A DNA stretch of 64,000 nucleotides from Nocardia cyriacigeorgica (GCF_005863245.1 NZ_VBUT01000005.1:372001-436000), one strand, 5' to 3'. Shown: positions 53,455 through 63,662, counted from the stretch's first letter. Numbers and translations: made by a program. The notes: generated by a model from the sequence alone, not told the origin.

Positions 53455-54204
53455 CTATTCGGCCCCGTCGAACAGCTCGCGCGCCCGCACGACGGCCTCG
53501 CGCAAGCGCTGCGGGTCGGGAGCCAAGTCCGCGACGATGTCGTCGACACCTCGCAGCCCCGCCCGGTTCAGCATCCGCTTCTCGTTGACCACCCAGGTGC
53601 CGCGGGCGGCGAGCACCGCGTGCGCGGTCTGCACTGCGGCCGTGGCCAGCGCACCGGCGACTTCGGTGACGTGTCCGCGTGCGGCATAGGCGTTCTCGGC
53701 GTAGGTGAGGGTGAGTGCCGCGCGTTCCCGCCATACCGGCGGCGCGGCCTCGCGCAGGGCCTGCGGGTAGTCCGGGCGCGGCAGTTCTCCGTGCAGGACG
53801 GTGTTGATGGCCAGTTCGGCGAGCAACAGGTAGCTGGGGATGCCGGCCAGGTGGAACATCAAGGGTTCCCAATGGAATCGGCCCGCGCGTGCCTCGGCGA
53901 GTTCGTGGTCGACGGCGGTGAGGTCGCGGTAGTGGATGTCGACGCGGCGGCCGTCGATGGTGAGCCAGGCGCCGCCGTTGAACACCCCGCCACCCCAGGC
54001 GCCGAGGTCGAACACTTCGCCGGGCCAGCCGATGGCGCGCAAGTCGGCAGGGTCGAAGCCGTCGCGGTAGTAGACGGCGAGATCCCAGTCGCTGCCGGGG
54101 GTGTGGGTGCCTTCGGCGCGGGAACCGCCGAGGGTGACGGCTTCGACGCCGGGTAGCGCGGCCAGGCGGTCGGTGAGGTGGGCGAGAAACTGCTCATCGG
54201 TCAT
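53455..54204 (-). CDS. Nucleotidyltransferase-domain protein
   Basis: A 249-residue protein with the polymerase-beta-like nucleotidyltransferase motif GGSRAEGTHTPGSDWDLAVYY at about residues 26-46 (seen as GGSRAEG and SDWDLAV) and the third acid in RVDIHYRD. The C-terminal part is helical. The layout resembles aminoglycoside nucleotidyltransferase-like and kanamycin nucleotidyltransferase-like proteins, but no resistance role is proven. ATG start; no close operon partner. Confidence 0.85.
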   Translation of the reverse strand: MTDEQFLAHLTDRLAALPGVEAVTLGGSRAEGTHTPGSDWDLAVYYRDGFDPADLRAIGWPGEVFDLGAWGGGVFNGGAWLTIDGRRVDIHYRDLTAVDHELAEARAGRFHWEPLMFHLAGIPSYLLLAELAINTVLHGELPRPDYPQALREAAPPVWRERAALTLTYAENAYAARGHVTEVAGALATAAVQTAHAVLAARGTWVVNEKRMLNRAGLRGVDDIVADLAPDPQRLREAVVRARELFDGAE

Positions 54205-54382
54205 GGCTGCCCTCGGGTGAGAAGTGATGAAAGGAACCTGCGGACAGCACCATCCGTCGCTCCGGGGTCGCCGGAGGCGATCGTGCGGTGCCGCGGTGTC
54301 ATCACTCCACGAGAGGCGATGCTACCCACCGCCGTGATGGACCGCTCGGCATTATTCCCTTGCTCCCCGCCGTGTTGCCGGG

Positions 54383-54739
54383 CTAGGAGGCGAGATGAAT
54401 CCTGTCCGCGCCGATCCGGGCGATCCGCTCGCGTCCCCACTCCCCCAGCGGTTCGAGCGCGGCGTTGAGTGCGGTGCCGAGGTCGGTGAGCCGGTATTCC
54501 ACGCGCGGCGGCACCTCGGCGTAGACGGTGCGCTCGATGATCTCGTCTTCTTCGAGTTCGCGTAGCTGCTGGATGAGCATCTTCTCCGAGACGCCGGGCA
54601 GTCCGCGGCGCAGTTCACCGAAGCGGCGCATGCCGTGGTTGTGCAGCTCCCACAGGATCAGCGCTTTCCATTTCCCGCCGACGACGTCCATGGCCGCGTC
54701 GATGCCGCAGAAGTATGGTCCGGATCTCTTCGTGCCCAT
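54383..54739 (-). CDS. HxlR-family transcriptional regulator
   Basis: A 118-residue HxlR winged-helix protein. It has the conserved early Cys (YFCGIDAAMDVVGGKW), the recognition part RRFGELRRGLPGVSEKMLIQQLREL, and the wing RVEYRLTDLG. Single-Cys HxlR members often sense reactive aldehydes or redox stress. It is divergent from an imine-reductase-like gene across overlapping dyads, its probable target. Confidence 0.92.
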   Translation of the reverse strand: MGTKRSGPYFCGIDAAMDVVGGKWKALILWELHNHGMRRFGELRRGLPGVSEKMLIQQLRELEEDEIIERTVYAEVPPRVEYRLTDLGTALNAALEPLGEWGRERIARIGADRIHLAS

Positions 54740-54775
54740 CGGCCGACCTCGCTACCTGTTCACACACAGTTCGGT

Positions 54776-54808
54776 AAGTACCCGACAAAATAGTAGGTAC
54801 TTGTCGGG
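54776..54808. promoter_or_regulatory. Overlapping dyads between HxlR and reductase genes
   Basis: AAGTACC (54776-54782) pairs with GGTACTT (54796-54802), and CCCGACA (54781-54787) pairs with TGTCGGG (54802-54808). The two dyads interlock over 33 bp in an AT-richer intergenic region. This is the expected kind of site for an HxlR dimer controlling both directions. Confidence 0.7.
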
Positions 54809-54879
54809 GTTTCCGGTACACCGCAGGGTTGGGCATGCGGCGCGAACGAGCGCGCTGCCGAACACAGGAGATGTCTTCC

Positions 54880-55749
54880 ATGCCCGACACCACCCCCGCA
54901 CCGGTCACCGTCCTCGGCCTCGGCGCCATGGGCCAGGCCTTCGCCGCCACGCTGTTGAAGGGCGGCCGATCCGTGACGGTCTGGAACCGCACGCCCGGCA
55001 AGGACGCCGACCTCGTCGCCGCGGGCGCCACCGGCTCCGCCGCGCTCACCGACGCCGTCGCCGCGAGCCCGGTGATCATCGTGCTGCTGCTCGACCACGC
55101 CTCCGTGCACGCCACCCTCGATCCGGTGGCCGATCAGCTGGCGGGACGTGCGGTGATCAACCTGACCAGCACCACGCCCGAAGAGTCGCGGGAGCTGGCG
55201 TCCTGGGCCGCCGGATACGGCATCGACTATCTCGACGGCGGCATCATGGCGGTCCCGCCGATGATCGGGCAGCCCGGTGCGTCGATCCTCTACAGCGGCG
55301 CACAGGCGGTCTTCGACGAGCACCGCACCACGTTGGAACTGCTGGCCTCGGCCGAATTCTTCGGTGCCGACGCCGGTATGGCGTCAACGCTGGACTTCTC
55401 GCTGCTGTCGGCGATGTACGGCATGTTCGGCGGCTTCTTCAACGGTGTCGCGATGACCCGCTCGGTGGGTGTGTCCGCGCAGGCCTATGCCGAACGCGCC
55501 GCCGCATGGGTGTCGGCGATGGCGCAGCTGCTGCCCGACTACGGAAAACTCATCGACGCCGGCGATTACCGCAATGGCGTCCAGGACATCGCCTTCCACA
55601 AGCCCGCCGTCGACGCCATCGTGCGCGCCACCCGCGACACCGGCGCGGCCCCGGATTTCCTGGCGCCGATGCAGCACCTGATCGACCGTCAGATCGCCGG
55701 AGGCAACGGCGCGCTGGCCTTCGAGCGCACTGTCGAAGAAATCGTCTGA
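54880..55749 (+). CDS. NADP-dependent imine-reductase-like oxidoreductase
   Basis: A 289-residue member of the beta-hydroxyacid dehydrogenase/imine reductase group. The N-terminal Rossmann motif is GLGAMG (residues about 14-19) with VTVWNRTPGK, the Arg of which favours NADPH. LDGGIMAVPPMIG and the C-terminal helical domain (SLLSAMYGMFGGFFNG) match imine reductases. ATG 54880 has AGGAG 9 bp upstream. Probably controlled by the divergent HxlR regulator. Real substrate unknown. Confidence 0.9.
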   Translation: MPDTTPAPVTVLGLGAMGQAFAATLLKGGRSVTVWNRTPGKDADLVAAGATGSAALTDAVAASPVIIVLLLDHASVHATLDPVADQLAGRAVINLTSTTPEESRELASWAAGYGIDYLDGGIMAVPPMIGQPGASILYSGAQAVFDEHRTTLELLASAEFFGADAGMASTLDFSLLSAMYGMFGGFFNGVAMTRSVGVSAQAYAERAAAWVSAMAQLLPDYGKLIDAGDYRNGVQDIAFHKPAVDAIVRATRDTGAAPDFLAPMQHLIDRQIAGGNGALAFERTVEEIV

Positions 55750-55821
55750 ACCGGCCGGATGCACGGTCTGGCGGCGGCTGAGCGGGATGTGTGGTCCGGG
55801 CCTCACAACGGCTGCGGTTAG

Positions 55822-57255
<1,434 letters not shown>

Positions 57256-57303
57256 GCGCCACATCCGCGGCAGGGCGGTCGGACTCGTCCGTACCCTGGG
57301 TGC

Positions 57304-58158
57304 ATGCCCGATCACACCGCCCGCGCCGAGATCGAGCGGCTCGCGCAGGTACTCGCCGGGCGCCGGGTCGCGGTGCTGACCGGGGCCGGGATGTCCACCG
57401 ACAGCGGCATCCCGGACTACCGCGGCCCCGGCTCCCCGCCCCGCACCCCGATGACGTTCCAGCAGTTCATCGGTGACGCCGCGTTCCGGCAACGGTATTG
57501 GGCGCGCAACCATGTGGGCTGGCGGCGCATGGACGCCGCGCGCCCCAACGCCGGTCACCGCGCGCTGGCCCGGCTCGAACGCCTCGGCGTGGTGAGCGGG
57601 CTGATCACCCAGAACGTCGATCTGCTGCACACCAAGGCCGGTCATCGCCGGGTGATCGACCTGCACGGCACCTATGCGCGGGTGCGCTGCCTGAGCTGCG
57701 ATCATCTGGTGTCGCGGATGTCGCTGGCCGAACGGCTCGAGGCCGCCAATCCGGGATTCGCCGACGCCGTCGAGGTCACCGGTGTGGAGGTCGCGCCCGA
57801 CGCCGACGCGGTGATCGCCGATACTGCCGCGTTCCGCATGGTGGGGTGTGTGCGGTGCGGCGGCATCCTCAAACCCGACATCGTCTATTTCGGGGAGAAC
57901 GTGCCGAAGCAGCGGGTGCGCGCGGCCTTCGACGTCGTCGATGACGCCGAGGCGCTGCTGGTGGCCGGTTCGTCGCTGACGGTGATGTCGGGTCTGCGGT
58001 TCTTGCGTCACGCCGCCAAGTCGGGCAAGCCGGTGATCATCGTCAACCGTGGCCGCACCCGCGGCGACGAGCTGGCCACCTGCACCGTCGACGCCGGATG
58101 TTCGCCGACGCTGAGCGCGCTCGCCGACCAGCTCGCGGCTCGGGTCGCGGTGTCCTGA
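57304..58158 (+). CDS. Sir2-family NAD-dependent protein deacylase
   Basis: A 284-residue sirtuin. NAD-binding GAGMSTDSGIPDYRG lies near residues 26-40, TQNVDLLH and the catalytic His in LHGTYARVRC follow, and two Cys pairs (CLSC, CVRCGG) form the zinc ribbon. PDIVYFGE and VAGSSLTVMSG complete the pattern. It removes acetyl or other acyl groups from lysines using NAD. It lies 48 bp behind gdhA, a possible link to central metabolism control, though this is only positional. Confidence 0.93.
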   Translation: MPDHTARAEIERLAQVLAGRRVAVLTGAGMSTDSGIPDYRGPGSPPRTPMTFQQFIGDAAFRQRYWARNHVGWRRMDAARPNAGHRALARLERLGVVSGLITQNVDLLHTKAGHRRVIDLHGTYARVRCLSCDHLVSRMSLAERLEAANPGFADAVEVTGVEVAPDADAVIADTAAFRMVGCVRCGGILKPDIVYFGENVPKQRVRAAFDVVDDAEALLVAGSSLTVMSGLRFLRHAAKSGKPVIIVNRGRTRGDELATCTVDAGCSPTLSALADQLAARVAVS

Positions 58159-58198
58159 GCGGCTGCGTCACCGGCCCGTGGGCGGGTACGTCTCCGGT

Positions 58199-59017
58199 AT
58201 GACGGTGTTGGTGGGTACCTCCGGCTGGCAGTACCGCGATTGGCGCGGGGTGCTGTATCCGCAGGGTGTGCCGCAGCGGCTGTGGCTCGAACAGTACGCA
58301 CAGGTTTTCGCCACGGTCGAGCTCAACAATGCCTTCTACCGGCTGCCCAGCGCCGAGACCTTCGCCTCCTGGCGCGCCCGCACGCCGGCGGGGTTCCGGA
58401 TGGCGGTCAAGGCCAGCCGGTTCCTCACCCACATCAAACGGCTGCGTGATCCCGAGGAACCGGTGGCCCGGCTGATGGGCCGGGCCGCAAGCCTGGGTGA
58501 GCGCCTCGGGCCGATCCTGCTGCAACTGCCGCCGACCCTGCGTGCCGATCCCGCACTGCTCGAGCAGTGCCTGCGCTGTTTTCCGCCCGGCACGCGGGTG
58601 GCGGTCGAACCGCGCCACGACTCCTGGTGGACCGAGGACACCAGGCAGGTCCTCGAACGTCATGGCGCGGCGCTGTGCTGGGCCGATGCGGGCGAGCAGC
58701 CGGTGACACCGTTGTGGCGCACCACCGACTGGGGCTACCTGCGCCTGCACCACGGGACCGCCGACCCGTGGCCGCGGTACCACCCCGAGACATTGACCGA
58801 GTGGGCGCGCCGCCTCACCACCGCCTGGCCGCCATCGTGTGAGGTGGAGGTGTATTTCAACAACGACCCGGGCGGTGCGGCGATCTACGACGCGGCCGTT
58901 TTCGCGCGTGCGGCGGCGGCGCTGGGCGCGGAGGTCACCCGCACACCGGACATCGCCCCCTCGACTGCGCCGGCCGTCGGCGGTTCGCCGGAAGGGCCGG
59001 CGCAGGTGCGGCCGTAG
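58199..59017 (+). CDS. DUF72 family protein
   Basis: A 272-residue TIM-barrel-like DUF72 protein with GTSGWQYRDWRGVLYP at the start, ELNNAFYRLPS, then FRMAVKASRFLTHIKRL, PILLQLPP and VAVEPRHDSWW. The function of the family is unknown. ATG 58199 gives the conserved start; a GTG at 58178 is possible. It follows the sirtuin gene by 40 bp and may be co-transcribed. Confidence 0.88.
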   Translation: MTVLVGTSGWQYRDWRGVLYPQGVPQRLWLEQYAQVFATVELNNAFYRLPSAETFASWRARTPAGFRMAVKASRFLTHIKRLRDPEEPVARLMGRAASLGERLGPILLQLPPTLRADPALLEQCLRCFPPGTRVAVEPRHDSWWTEDTRQVLERHGAALCWADAGEQPVTPLWRTTDWGYLRLHHGTADPWPRYHPETLTEWARRLTTAWPPSCEVEVYFNNDPGGAAIYDAAVFARAAAALGAEVTRTPDIAPSTAPAVGGSPEGPAQVRP

Positions 59018-59078
59018 CGGTTCGGCCCGATACCCAGCCTTGCGTGGTCCGCAGGCCAACTGCCGGGTCGCCCGGTTG

Positions 59079-59891
59079 TCAGATCTTGGTCACCGGTTCT
59101 TGGAGTTCGGTGACCCACTCGTCACGGTCGGCGGGGCATTCCAGGTTGACTTCCCGGGGGTAGCCGATCGAGTGGTAGCCGTTGGCGTCGATCCAGCGGC
59201 CGAGGAGCTGGACGGTGGGCAGGACGGTATCCATCGAGCCGCGGTGCACGACGGTCGCGGCCTGTTCGACGGGCGGCAGGTCGACGATCCGCAGCCCGTC
59301 GTGCACGCCGACGGGCGCGCTGACCTCCACACCCGCGTGGATGAGGATCCCACCGTCGGGCGCGTCCTCGTAATAGGCGACACCGGGCCCGGAGGGATCG
59401 ATTCCCGCCGCCGCCAGACGTTGGAACAGCCCGTCGTAGAGCGGTTGGATCACCGGGCCGATGGTGTCGAAGTCGGGTGCCACTGCGGTCATTTCCGCCA
59501 CCCGCACGCTCGGCAGGCTCTTCACTACGACATCGTTGCTCGGCATCTGCCCCTCGCTCTCGATCGAACGGAGCCTCGCCTCGACCTGGGCCAACCGGGC
59601 CGCCGCGGCCGTCATCGCTGCCTCAAGGTCCGCGCGCCGCAACCGAAGCATCGCACGTAGCTGCTCGGTGGTCACCTTCTCGTCCAGGATCGCCTGGACC
59701 TGTCCGAGGGTGAAACCGAGGTCTTTGAGCGCGATGACCCGGTTCAGCCGGGCAAGCTGCGCGGCCTCGTAATAGCGGTAACCGGTGGCCGTGTCGACGT
59801 GAGCCGGGCGCAGTAGGCCGGTGGCGTCGTAATGACGCAGCATCCGGACCGACACGCGGCCGTGCCGAGCGAAGTCTCCGATGGTGAACAT
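59079..59891 (-). CDS. MerR-family regulator with GyrI-like effector domain
   Basis: A 270-residue BmrR/TipA-like regulator. The N-terminal winged helix (FTIGDFARHGRVSVRMLRHYDATGLL) and a linker coiled coil (residues about 75-115) are followed by a GyrI/AraC-type effector domain of about 150 residues (RVAEMTAVAPDF, then GYHSIGYPREVNLECPAD). Such proteins sense hydrophobic cations and drugs. The start is just downstream of a perfect dyad, so autoregulation is likely. No transport gene is adjacent. Confidence 0.9.
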   Translation of the reverse strand: MFTIGDFARHGRVSVRMLRHYDATGLLRPAHVDTATGYRYYEAAQLARLNRVIALKDLGFTLGQVQAILDEKVTTEQLRAMLRLRRADLEAAMTAAAARLAQVEARLRSIESEGQMPSNDVVVKSLPSVRVAEMTAVAPDFDTIGPVIQPLYDGLFQRLAAAGIDPSGPGVAYYEDAPDGGILIHAGVEVSAPVGVHDGLRIVDLPPVEQAATVVHRGSMDTVLPTVQLLGRWIDANGYHSIGYPREVNLECPADRDEWVTELQEPVTKI

Positions 59892-59910
59892 GATGGCCCC
59901 CAGTTGACAG

Positions 59911-59927
59911 CCTGACACTGTGTCAGG
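59911..59927 (-). promoter_or_regulatory. Perfect dyad upstream of the MerR gene
   Basis: CCTGACAC-T-GTGTCAGG is a perfect 8-bp inverted repeat around one base, extended by TTGAC and GTCAA flanks. It lies 20 bp upstream of the MerR start. On the minus strand TTGACC is followed by a long spacer, as MerR promoters require. Confidence 0.7.
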
Positions 59928-59945
59928 GTCAAGAGCATGCCACCG

Positions 59946-60317
59946 TCAGTCTTCGATCGGGAAGAACGATTCCCCGTCCTCGGGGGCGCCGTCGATGTGG
60001 CCGTGGTGTTCGCCGAAAGTGTCGTCGGTGTCGTCGGCGGGTAGCTGGTCGATGTCGTCGCCTTCGTCGATGACGCCGGGTTGTCCGGCGGCCGGGTCGC
60101 CCGGCTCGGTGGCGCCGAGGTCGGGTTCTTCTTCGGCCAGCCGCTGATCGAGTGATTCGCCGGCGCGCTGTTCGGCGGGTGTCATGCCGAACTTGTCGGC
60201 GCCGGTCCAGTCCTCGGGCGGGTCGACCACGATGTCGCCGTCGTCGTTGCGTACCTCGTCGGAGTCGAGGCTTTCGGTGGGGCCCAACGTGTCGCCTGGT
60301 CCGGTGTCAGTAGCCAT
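59946..60317 (-). CDS. DUF5709-family acidic protein
   Basis: A 123-residue very acidic protein. TPAEQRAGESLDQRLAEEEP is the DUF5709 hallmark, preceded by DWTGADKFGM and followed by Asp/Glu-rich sequence with a GHIDG turn. It is probably natively unfolded. The function is unknown; the family is spread over actinobacteria. Confidence 0.83.
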   Translation of the reverse strand: MATDTGPGDTLGPTESLDSDEVRNDDGDIVVDPPEDWTGADKFGMTPAEQRAGESLDQRLAEEEPDLGATEPGDPAAGQPGVIDEGDDIDQLPADDTDDTFGEHHGHIDGAPEDGESFFPIED

Positions 60318-60407
60318 GTTCGCCGGATGCCCGCGCACGGGCGGGGCAAACAGCACGGGCGGGGAAGGCGCGGTGACGGCGCCCCGCACGCGAGTCCGTG
60401 TGTGTGT

Positions 60408-61178
60408 TCAGCTCGGCTGGGGCGTGTCGCCGGTGTCGGTGGGTGGCAGTCGATCGAATGCGGTGTCCACCACGATGTCGCCGAGTCCGGCCGCGCGCAG
60501 GTTTCCGCGCAGCCGGTCCAGGTCGACGGCGTGTGGCTGGTGGCCGTGCGGGAACGGGCCGGAGTCCTCGGCGGGTTCGAGGTCGTCGACTCGCACGGTG
60601 ACGGGATAGCCGGGATGGTGTTCGGCGATGAACGCCTGATACGCCTGGTCGTCCACCGGGTCCCAGCGGTCGAATTCCACCTCGGCGTCGGGTGCGAACA
60701 TCGAGTCCTCGAACCCCCGCACGACGGTGTGCAGCCAGTCGTGCAGCCCTGGATGGGTGATGTAGCGGTATTCGCTGTCGTGGCTGAACTCGATGATCTG
60801 GCCCGCGACGCCGTCGAAGCCGCCCGCCAAGTCGACGCACACGTAATCGCCGAACGCGTTCTGCAGAAACGGGATCCAGTCCGGGCCCCACCACTCGCCC
60901 GTGTCGTCGTTGTCGATCAGCCAGTCCATATCGGACAGTGCGGCCTCGATATCGTCGGTGGACATCAGCGACCACACGCCGACCAGGGCTCCCCAGTGGT
61001 CCCCGCTCTCACCGTCGCGCCAGCCGAGCAGCTCCCGCAGCAGCGGCGGGAACCGGCCCTCGACGCGGGCGGCGATGGCATCGATGGCGTCCGCGGATGC
61101 GCCGGGCCGCAGGCCGGCATGGTAGGCGGGGCGGTGGGTCGACAGCCATCGGTCCAGTCGCGCGAGCAGTGGATGCAT
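60408..61178 (-). CDS. SMI1/KNR4-family protein
   Basis: A 256-residue protein with a SMI1/KNR4 (SUKH) fold: PGASADAIDAIAARVEGRFPPLLRELLGWRDGE, then WIPFLQNAFGDYVCVDLAGGFDGVAGQIIEFSHD, seen here in pieces. SUKH proteins often act as immunity proteins to toxins, but many are housekeeping. No toxin gene is adjacent. The ATG at 61178 fits the domain start; the much longer frame upstream is antisense to real genes. Confidence 0.82.
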   Translation of the reverse strand: MHPLLARLDRWLSTHRPAYHAGLRPGASADAIDAIAARVEGRFPPLLRELLGWRDGESGDHWGALVGVWSLMSTDDIEAALSDMDWLIDNDDTGEWWGPDWIPFLQNAFGDYVCVDLAGGFDGVAGQIIEFSHDSEYRYITHPGLHDWLHTVVRGFEDSMFAPDAEVEFDRWDPVDDQAYQAFIAEHHPGYPVTVRVDDLEPAEDSGPFPHGHQPHAVDLDRLRGNLRAAGLGDIVVDTAFDRLPPTDTGDTPQPS

Positions 61179-61225
61179 GGCGCCGAAACTACAGGCGCAG
61201 TGCAGGTTTCGCCCGCCCAGCTCCG

Positions 61226-62032
61226 TCAGCGGTGGGCGCGCAGGATGGCCGCGATCTCGGATTGTCCGCGCGCGAGGGCGTTGTCGAGGGCGGTGTTGCC
61301 GTCGCTGTCGCGGACGCCCGGGTCGGCGCCCGCGGCGAGCAGGTCGGTGACGACCTGTTGATAGCGGCTGCTGCCGTCGCCGTAGACCACCGCTTCCTGT
61401 AGCGCGGTCCAGCCCGGGGTGTTGACGTGGTTCACCGCCACACCGGCGGCGATCAGCCGGCGCACCGTGGTGACCGAGCCGTGTTCGGCGGCGGGAATGA
61501 GCGCGGTGCCGCCGTAGCGGTTGACGCTGGTCAGGTCGGCGCCGTGGGTGAGGGTGAGGTCCAGGATGGTGTCGAGCCCTTCCGCACCGGCATACAGGTA
61601 CGCCGAATCCTGCAGGGCGTCCTTGGCGTTGACGTCGGCCCCGGCCTCGATCAGTGCGCGGGCGGCGTCGGTGGCGCGGTTCTTGGTGGCTTCGATCAGC
61701 GGGGTGCGCCCGTGCTGTCCGCGGGCTTCGATATCGGCGCCGCGGGCGAGCAGATCGCGCACCCGGGCCGCGTCGTCGGCTGCGGCCGCGGCGAACAAGT
61801 CGTCGTCGAGGTCGGGGTCGTGCGGTGGGGTCGCCGGCGCGGCGGCCGGGTTCGGCTCGGCCGATGTCGGCGCGCCGGCGGGTGCCGGGGCAGGAGTCGT
61901 GACCGGGGCCTGCGGGGGCGCCGAGTCGGCGGTGCACGCCACGGTAGCGGTCAGCATCGCCGCCGACGCCGCGGCGACGGTCGCGCTCATCAGCAGCGAG
62001 CGCCGTCGGCTCGAATGCTTGCGGGTCGACAT
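61226..62032 (-). CDS. Ankyrin-repeat lipoprotein
   Basis: A 268-residue secreted protein. The basic signal peptide with a hydrophobic stretch ends in a lipobox-like TVAC, and a Pro/Ala linker follows. The remainder is four to five ankyrin repeats (for example GRTPLIEATKNRATDAARALIEAGADVNAKD in pieces, GGTALIPAAEHGSV, GNTALDNALARGQ). It is divergent from the deaminase gene over a region with GntR-type palindromes. It may bind a protein partner at the cell surface. Confidence 0.85.
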   Translation of the reverse strand: MSTRKHSSRRRSLLMSATVAAASAAMLTATVACTADSAPPQAPVTTPAPAPAGAPTSAEPNPAAAPATPPHDPDLDDDLFAAAAADDAARVRDLLARGADIEARGQHGRTPLIEATKNRATDAARALIEAGADVNAKDALQDSAYLYAGAEGLDTILDLTLTHGADLTSVNRYGGTALIPAAEHGSVTTVRRLIAAGVAVNHVNTPGWTALQEAVVYGDGSSRYQQVVTDLLAAGADPGVRDSDGNTALDNALARGQSEIAAILRAHR

Positions 62033-62049
62033 CGTCAAAGCTCCACACT

Positions 62050-62061
62050 TTGGTATACCAA
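62050..62061. promoter_or_regulatory. TTGGTATACCAA palindrome, GntR-type operator (copy 1)
   Basis: A perfect 12-bp palindrome 18 bp upstream of the ankyrin lipoprotein start, followed by AACCATGGTT (62060-62069), another perfect palindrome. FCD-type GntR regulators often bind TGGTATACCA-like sites, and such a regulator is encoded 1 kb away. Confidence 0.65.
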
Positions 62062-62138
62062 CCATGGTTTGGGAGTGAGAAGGTATTTGTCCAACACAGC
62101 ACCACAACTGTGGTTACCGACACTCGAGATGGGACCGG

Positions 62139-62150
62139 TTGGTATACCAG
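62139..62150. promoter_or_regulatory. TTGGTATACCAG palindrome, GntR-type operator (copy 2)
   Basis: Eleven of 12 bases match copy 1. It lies 19 bp upstream of the deaminase ATG, so both divergent genes have a site close to their starts. Confidence 0.65.
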
Positions 62151-62168
62151 CATTGGTACCGTGAGGGC

Positions 62169-62678
62169 ATGAGCGAATCAGGCGATGGCTACCGCATCAC
62201 CGATCAGGACCGGCACTATCTGCGCCGATGTGTCGACCTGGCCCGCGCCGCGCTGAACGACGGCGACGAGCCGTTCGGATCGATCCTGGTCGACGGCGAA
62301 GGCGCGATCCGGTTCGAAGCCCGCAACCGCATCGTCACCGGTGAACCGACCCAGCATCCGGAGTTCGAGATCGCCCGCTGGGCCGGGACCCATCTGACGC
62401 CCGGCCAGCGCGCGGCCGCCGTGGTCTACACCTCCGGCGAACACTGCCCGATGTGCAGCGCCGCGCACGCCTGGGCGGGCCTGGGCCGCATCGTGTATGC
62501 GGTCGGCTCCGAGCAGCTCGACCGATGGAAACGTGAATGGGGCCTGCCGCCGAGTCCGGTCGCCGCGCTGCCCATCACCGCTGTGGCGCCGTCGGTGCCG
62601 GTGGCCGGACCCGAGCCCGCCCTCGAAGCCGACATCAAGGCGTTGCACGCGCAGCTGGCCGCGAGGCTGCTGGGGTGA
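62169..62678 (+). CDS. Nucleoside/base deaminase (CDA superfamily, guanine-deaminase-like)
   Basis: A 169-residue zinc deaminase. The zinc and catalytic residues are His63 and Glu65 (QHPEFE) and Cys93/Cys96 (EHCPMCSAAH). The N-terminal helices and EPFGSILVD resemble guanine deaminases and TadA-like proteins. The His-Pro-Glu form in place of His-Ala-Glu is notable. The C-terminal portion, about residues 125-165, is a Pro/Ala linker and helix. A GntR-type operator lies just upstream. Substrate is a purine or related base by inference. Confidence 0.87.
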   Translation: MSESGDGYRITDQDRHYLRRCVDLARAALNDGDEPFGSILVDGEGAIRFEARNRIVTGEPTQHPEFEIARWAGTHLTPGQRAAAVVYTSGEHCPMCSAAHAWAGLGRIVYAVGSEQLDRWKREWGLPPSPVAALPITAVAPSVPVAGPEPALEADIKALHAQLAARLLG

Positions 62679-62946
62679 ACGCGGTCCTGCGCGGGTAGCG
62701 TCGGCCACCTGCGCACCGGCGCCCTCCACCCATGTATCGCCCCCGCGGTATGAGCCGACTGATCAGCTCATCGTCTCAGGCATCGGTATCCCGCTGTCGT
62801 CGGCGGAGTCGGTCCGTTCTGCGGCGCGGAGTAGCAGTCCACCCTGCGGGAATGCCTTGCTGACCGACGTGTGGACGATCCGCACGCTCACCGCGGTGAA
62901 GGCTTCCTTCAGCGGTGGCGCGGCCCGGTTGAAATCCGTGGTGTGC

Positions 62947-63606
62947 TCAGTCCGCGGCGTGTGCTTCGGTGGCGGCGCGTTGGTCGGCGAGGGTGCGGCT
63001 GGTTTGGATATGGGCGGCGGCCAGGGCTTCGGCGCGGGTGAGGTCGCGGTTGGCGATGGCATCGTAGAGCTGCTGGTGTTCGCGGGCCACGGTGATGAGG
63101 TCGTCGTGGCGGCCCAGCAGCCAGCGCAGCCGGCTGCGCAGGGTGGCCTGGAGTTCGCCGAGTAGTTCGTTGCCGGTAAGCCGGATGACGGTTTCGTGGA
63201 AGTCGGCGGCCGCCCGGCGGGCGGTGACGGCATCACCGGAGCGGGCGGCATCCCATTCGGCGTCCAGGTCGCGGCGCAGCTCGTCGAGTCCGGCGCGGGT
63301 GGCGCGTTGCGCGGCGAGGCGGAAGGCCAGCACTTCGAACGCCGACCGCACTTCGATCAGGTCGGCGATATCGGTGGCGCTGAACTGGCGCACCACCGCC
63401 CAGCTGCGCGGGCGCGGGGTCACCAAACCTTCCGCCACCAGCATTTTCAATGCTTCCCGCACGGGCAGCCGGGAGACGCCGAGGTCGGCGGCCAGCTCGC
63501 GTTCGACCAGTTTGGATCCCGGTGCGCGCACGCCGTCGAGGATCTCATCACGCAGGATCCGGGTGACCCGTTCGGATTCGGAGGCGAATCCAGGCGACGC
63601 ACTCAT
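62947..63606 (-). CDS. GntR-family regulator, FCD (FadR) subfamily
   Basis: A 219-residue regulator. The winged helix at residues about 10-75 contains LVERELAADLGVSRLPVREALKML and GLVTPRPRSWAVV; the FCD domain then has the Asp/His metal residues (DFHETVIRL, EHQQLYDAI). Ligands of the family are carboxylates and related compounds. A site like those before the ankyrin and deaminase genes (TTGGTATCCCAG) lies 31 bp upstream of its ATG, which suggests one regulon with autoregulation. Confidence 0.92.
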   Translation of the reverse strand: MSASPGFASESERVTRILRDEILDGVRAPGSKLVERELAADLGVSRLPVREALKMLVAEGLVTPRPRSWAVVRQFSATDIADLIEVRSAFEVLAFRLAAQRATRAGLDELRRDLDAEWDAARSGDAVTARRAAADFHETVIRLTGNELLGELQATLRSRLRWLLGRHDDLITVAREHQQLYDAIANRDLTRAEALAAAHIQTSRTLADQRAATEAHAAD

Positions 63607-63636
63607 CACCGCATTCTCGCACCCACACCGCACTAT

Positions 63637-63648
63637 TTGGTATCCCAG
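63637..63648. promoter_or_regulatory. TTGGTATCCCAG, GntR-type operator (copy 3)
   Basis: Ten of 12 bases match the palindrome at 62050. It lies 31 bp upstream of the GntR start, the expected place for autoregulation. Confidence 0.5.
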
Positions 63649-63662
63649 CTGCGCCGGAGGCC

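Noticed and set aside
60408..62153. 581-codon extension of the SMI1/KNR4 frame
   Set aside because: The N-terminal 325 codons are antisense-type or out-of-frame sequence over the ankyrin gene; the SMI1 domain starts at the ATG 61178.
62679..62946. Possible gene between deaminase and GntR genes
   Set aside because: Frames are short or antisense, lack ribosome binding sites, and show no known sequence.
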